Below are positions 61,957 through 64,000 of a stretch of DNA of 64,000 bases, piece by piece. This DNA is from Staphylococcus marylandisciuri (GTDB lineage: Bacteria > Bacillota > Bacilli > Staphylococcales > Staphylococcaceae), in assembly GCF_025519785.1 (NCBI RefSeq), contig NZ_JAOPKZ010000010.1:44447-108446 (forward strand), read 5' to 3'. A program made the translations under genes and the position numbers. Position 1 is the stretch's first letter; every line of letters begins with the position of its first letter. The notes below the pieces were generated by a model, which ran no database searches, was not told the DNA's origin, and worked only from the letters and a program-made list of their open reading frames with translations.

Positions 61957-63234
61957 ATGGCAAGGGAACCTCTAGCCTATAGAATGAGGCCAAAAAATAT
62001 TGATGAGATCATTTCGCAACAACATCTTGTTGGAGATAAAGGTATTATTCGACGCATGGTCAATACTAAGCAGCTATCATCGATGATCTTATACGGCCCA
62101 CCAGGCATCGGCAAGACGAGTATCGCAAAAGCTATAGCGGGAAGCACTAATTATAAATTTAGACAATTAAATGCAGTGACAAATTCAAAGAAAGATATGC
62201 AAATGATCGTCGATGAGGCAAAAATGTCTGGTCGAGTCATCTTATTGTTAGATGAAATCCATCGTTTAGATAAGGCGAAACAAGATTTCCTATTACCTCA
62301 TCTAGAGGATGGTAAAATTGTATTAATTGGTGCTACAACTTCTAATCCTTATCATGCAATCAACCCTGCAATACGTTCTCGAGCACAAATTTTTGAACTC
62401 TATCCATTAAATCATGAACATATTTATCAGGCATTAGAAAGAGCTTTAGAGGATTCAGAGCGAGGTCTTAAAGAGTACCAACCACAAGTTGATAGTGAAG
62501 CGTTAGATTATTTTGCTACCCAAAGTCAAGGGGATGTGCGTAGCGCTCTAAACGCTTTAGAATTAGCTGTACTCAGTAGTGAGGTTAAAGACGACCACCG
62601 CCACATCACTATTGACGATGCTGAAGATTGTTTACAAAGAGGAGCATTCTTGAGTGATAAGGATGGAGATATGCATTACGATGTTATGAGTGCGTTTCAA
62701 AAATCGATTCGGGGCAGTGATGTGAATGCTGCATTACACTACCTTGCTCGTTTAATCGAAGCTGGAGATTTGCCTACAATAACGAGACGACTTCTTGTTA
62801 TCAGTTACGAAGATATCGGTTTAGCATCTCCCAGTGCGGGCCAACGGACACTTGCTGCTATCGAATCTGCAGAGAGATTAGGTTTACCTGAAGCTAGAAT
62901 TCCTCTAAGTCAAGCGGTTATTGAACTAAGTTTATCTCCTAAATCTAACTCAGGAATTAAAGCAGTTGATGCTGCATTAAGTGATATTCGAAACGGCCAG
63001 GTCGGTCAAATTCCTAATTATCTTCGTGATGGGCATTATACCGGTGCAAAACAATTAGGACGTGCGCAGGGATATAAATATCCTCACGATCATCAAGGTG
63101 GCTTTGTACCTCAACAATATTTACCCACTAAACTTAAAAACAGAATATATTATGAGCCGAAAACTACGTCGAAAGCAGAACAACAATTTAAATCGGTTTA
63201 TGATAACCTCTTATCTGCTCAACAAAATTTATAA
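61957..63234 (+). CDS. rarA: Replication-associated recombination protein A (RarA/MgsA)
   Basis: RarA is an AAA+ ATPase that acts at stalled replication forks and is related to clamp-loader subunits. The 425-residue protein has Walker A (YGPPGIGKTSIAKAIAG), Walker B (LLLDEIHRLDKAKQD), sensor 1 (GATTSNP) and the C-terminal tetramerisation domain (YEDIGLASPSAGQRTLAA). I chose the ATG at 61957, eight bases after AAAGGTG, because the earlier GTG at 61948 lies in that site. It is divergent from cymR. Confidence 0.95.
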   Translation: MAREPLAYRMRPKNIDEIISQQHLVGDKGIIRRMVNTKQLSSMILYGPPGIGKTSIAKAIAGSTNYKFRQLNAVTNSKKDMQMIVDEAKMSGRVILLLDEIHRLDKAKQDFLLPHLEDGKIVLIGATTSNPYHAINPAIRSRAQIFELYPLNHEHIYQALERALEDSERGLKEYQPQVDSEALDYFATQSQGDVRSALNALELAVLSSEVKDDHRHITIDDAEDCLQRGAFLSDKDGDMHYDVMSAFQKSIRGSDVNAALHYLARLIEAGDLPTITRRLLVISYEDIGLASPSAGQRTLAAIESAERLGLPEARIPLSQAVIELSLSPKSNSGIKAVDAALSDIRNGQVGQIPNYLRDGHYTGAKQLGRAQGYKYPHDHQGGFVPQQYLPTKLKNRIYYEPKTTSKAEQQFKSVYDNLLSAQQNL

Positions 63235-63240
63235 ATAATA

Positions 63241-63281
63241 AACTGGGAGTCGAACAGCGTTTCATTATCTAACTCCCAGTT
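63241..63281. terminator. Dyad downstream of rarA
   Basis: AACTGGGAGT (63241-63250) pairs with ACTCCCAGTT (63272-63281), a perfect 10-bp stem that begins seven bases after the rarA stop. The plus-strand tail is not T-rich, so termination efficiency is uncertain. Confidence 0.55.
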
Positions 63282-63515
63282 AAATACGAATTTTAACTGA
63301 CTCATCTGTAGAAAATTATAACTACCCTCTCCTACTCATTTACTTCTCTATAGATTTATCGTAAATATTAAGATGCGATAAATACACTTGCACTCAGTCT
63401 CTTCCTATCAACTCTTCCTAAAAACAATTGTATCAATCCTGTAAACATTCAACTTTTTACGCATTATAAATATGACACCCCTCCACCTATTGTATATTTA
63501 AGATTGAGACATAAA

Positions 63516-63575
63516 GTTTCTGTGCTATAGGAAACCGATTAACGACGTTCCACAAGCAGGATTTTCAACAGAAAC
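63516..63575 (+). repeat. Unassigned hairpin upstream of the terminal repeat array
   Basis: GTTTCTGT (63516-63523) pairs with ACAGAAAC (63568-63575), with an inner GAAA/TTTC helix. It may be the edge of a non-coding RNA or a further box of the composite repeat, since the first A box follows after 12 bases without a clear boundary. Confidence 0.45.
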
Positions 63576-63587
63576 GCTCACGATTCG

Positions 63588-64000
63588 GGAGCGGGACAGA
63601 AATCTAATTTGAATAAAAATTTTCGTAGTCCCGCCCCCGGCAAAGATGACTAGAATTGAAAAATCTTGATACAAGCGCGTTTTCAAACCAGTCACCTACT
63701 GCCGAGATGTTGAAGGGAGCGGGACAGAAATCTAATTTGAACAAAAAGATTTCGTAGTCCCGCCCCGGCAAGGATGACTAGAATTAAAAAAGCTTGATAC
63801 AAGTGCATTTTCAAATCAGTCATCTACTGCCAAGATGCTGAAAGAGGGAGCGGGACAGAAATCTAATTTGAATAAAAAGATTTCGTAGTCCCGCCCCGGC
63901 AAGGATGACTAGAATTAAAAAAAGCTTGATACAAGCGCATTTTTAAATCAGTCATCTACTGCCAAGATGCTGAAAGAGGGAGCGGGACAGAAATCTAATT
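63588..64000 (+). repeat. Composite intergenic repeat array, three full units and a truncated fourth
   Basis: GGGAGCGGGACAGAAATC recurs at 63588, 63715, 63846 and 63978 (periods 127, 131 and 132 bp), and the last unit is cut by the window end. Each unit has an A hairpin (to AGTCCCGCC) and a B hairpin (GGCAAGGATGACTAG to CAGTCATCTACTGCC), joined by AAGATGCTGAAAGAG. The first unit is the most diverged. No C box is reached within the window. Confidence 0.9.

Larger units (their letters stand above)
63235..64000. other. Region downstream of rarA to the window edge
   Basis: The 766 bases contain a post-rarA dyad (63241-63281), about 230 bases of AT-rich sequence without a gene, a separate hairpin (63516-63575) and a tandem repeat array from 63588 to the end. 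In related genomes a 6S RNA gene is expected in this neighbourhood, but I cannot identify it securely here. Confidence 0.55.

Overview
The window is chromosomal DNA from a low-GC Firmicute, almost certainly a staphylococcus. SigA, DnaK, CymR and the gene order sigA-dnaG-ppsR-ccpN, hrcA-grpE-dnaK-dnaJ-prmA-rsmE-mtaB, comEA-EB-EC-holA, greA-udk-yrrO-yrrN-trmR and mnmA-cysteine desulfurase-cymR-rarA are typical of Staphylococcus. I cannot fix the species. The abundant GGGAGCGGGACAGAAATC hairpins suggest a coagulase-negative species, but this is only an inference. Most of the window is core housekeeping DNA on the minus strand. I see no insertion sequence, prophage, CRISPR array, rRNA or tRNA gene.

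Layout by region. 1-6100: nif3 (cut by the window edge), trmK, sigA, dnaG, ppsR and ccpN, all minus. 6110-7790: glyS (plus) behind a T-box. 8117-14230: recO, era, dgkA, ybeY, phoH, an unrecognised membrane-anchored protein, floA and nfeD. 14680-22923: rpsU, then the heat-shock operon, read from hrcA (with CIRCE and CtsR sites) through grpE, dnaK, dnaJ, prmA, rsmE and mtaB. 23025-26067: hemW and lepA. rpsT (plus) is at 26796. 27213-31718: holA and the competence genes comEC, comEB and comEA. 31771-37439: a ribosome-assembly and cofactor cluster of a methyltransferase, rsfS, yqeK, nadD, yhbY, aroE, yqeH, yqeG and mtnN. A plus-strand MFS exporter lies at 37665-38849. 39448-45004: a six-gene operon of pxpB, pxpC, a biotin carrier protein, a biotin carboxylase, pxpA and an Nramp-like transporter. 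45780-49752: greA, udk, two U32-family proteins and trmR. 50096-57211: DUF1292, ruvX, ireB, alaS (with T-box), recD2 and a TPR protein. 57346-61698: mnmA, a cysteine desulfurase, an LLM flavin oxidoreductase (plus), two small stress-type proteins and cymR. 61957-63234: rarA (plus), followed by a tandem repeat array that runs off the window.

The most interesting locus is the 39.4-45.0 kb operon. It joins the three 5-oxoprolinase subunits to dedicated biotin carboxylase and biotin carrier genes, which is the parts list of a split urea-carboxylase-like enzyme. Its transporter has lost both metal-binding motifs of the Nramp family. An extended -10 promoter and a CcpA-type cre site precede it, so I read it as a carbon-regulated scavenging pathway whose true substrate and chemistry are open.

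The second theme is a family of structured intergenic repeats. Simple GGGAGCGGGACAG hairpins lie between convergent genes and look like bidirectional terminators. Larger composite units with a period of about 131 bp form short arrays at 39.0, 45.3 and 63.6 kb, with one copy at 26.3 kb. A compensatory base-pair change between two copies at 39.1-39.3 kb suggests that the folded structure is maintained. Other regulatory signals include a sigma-B-type promoter for csbD, a candidate non-canonical ATC start for ccpN, and a hairpin between dnaK and dnaJ.
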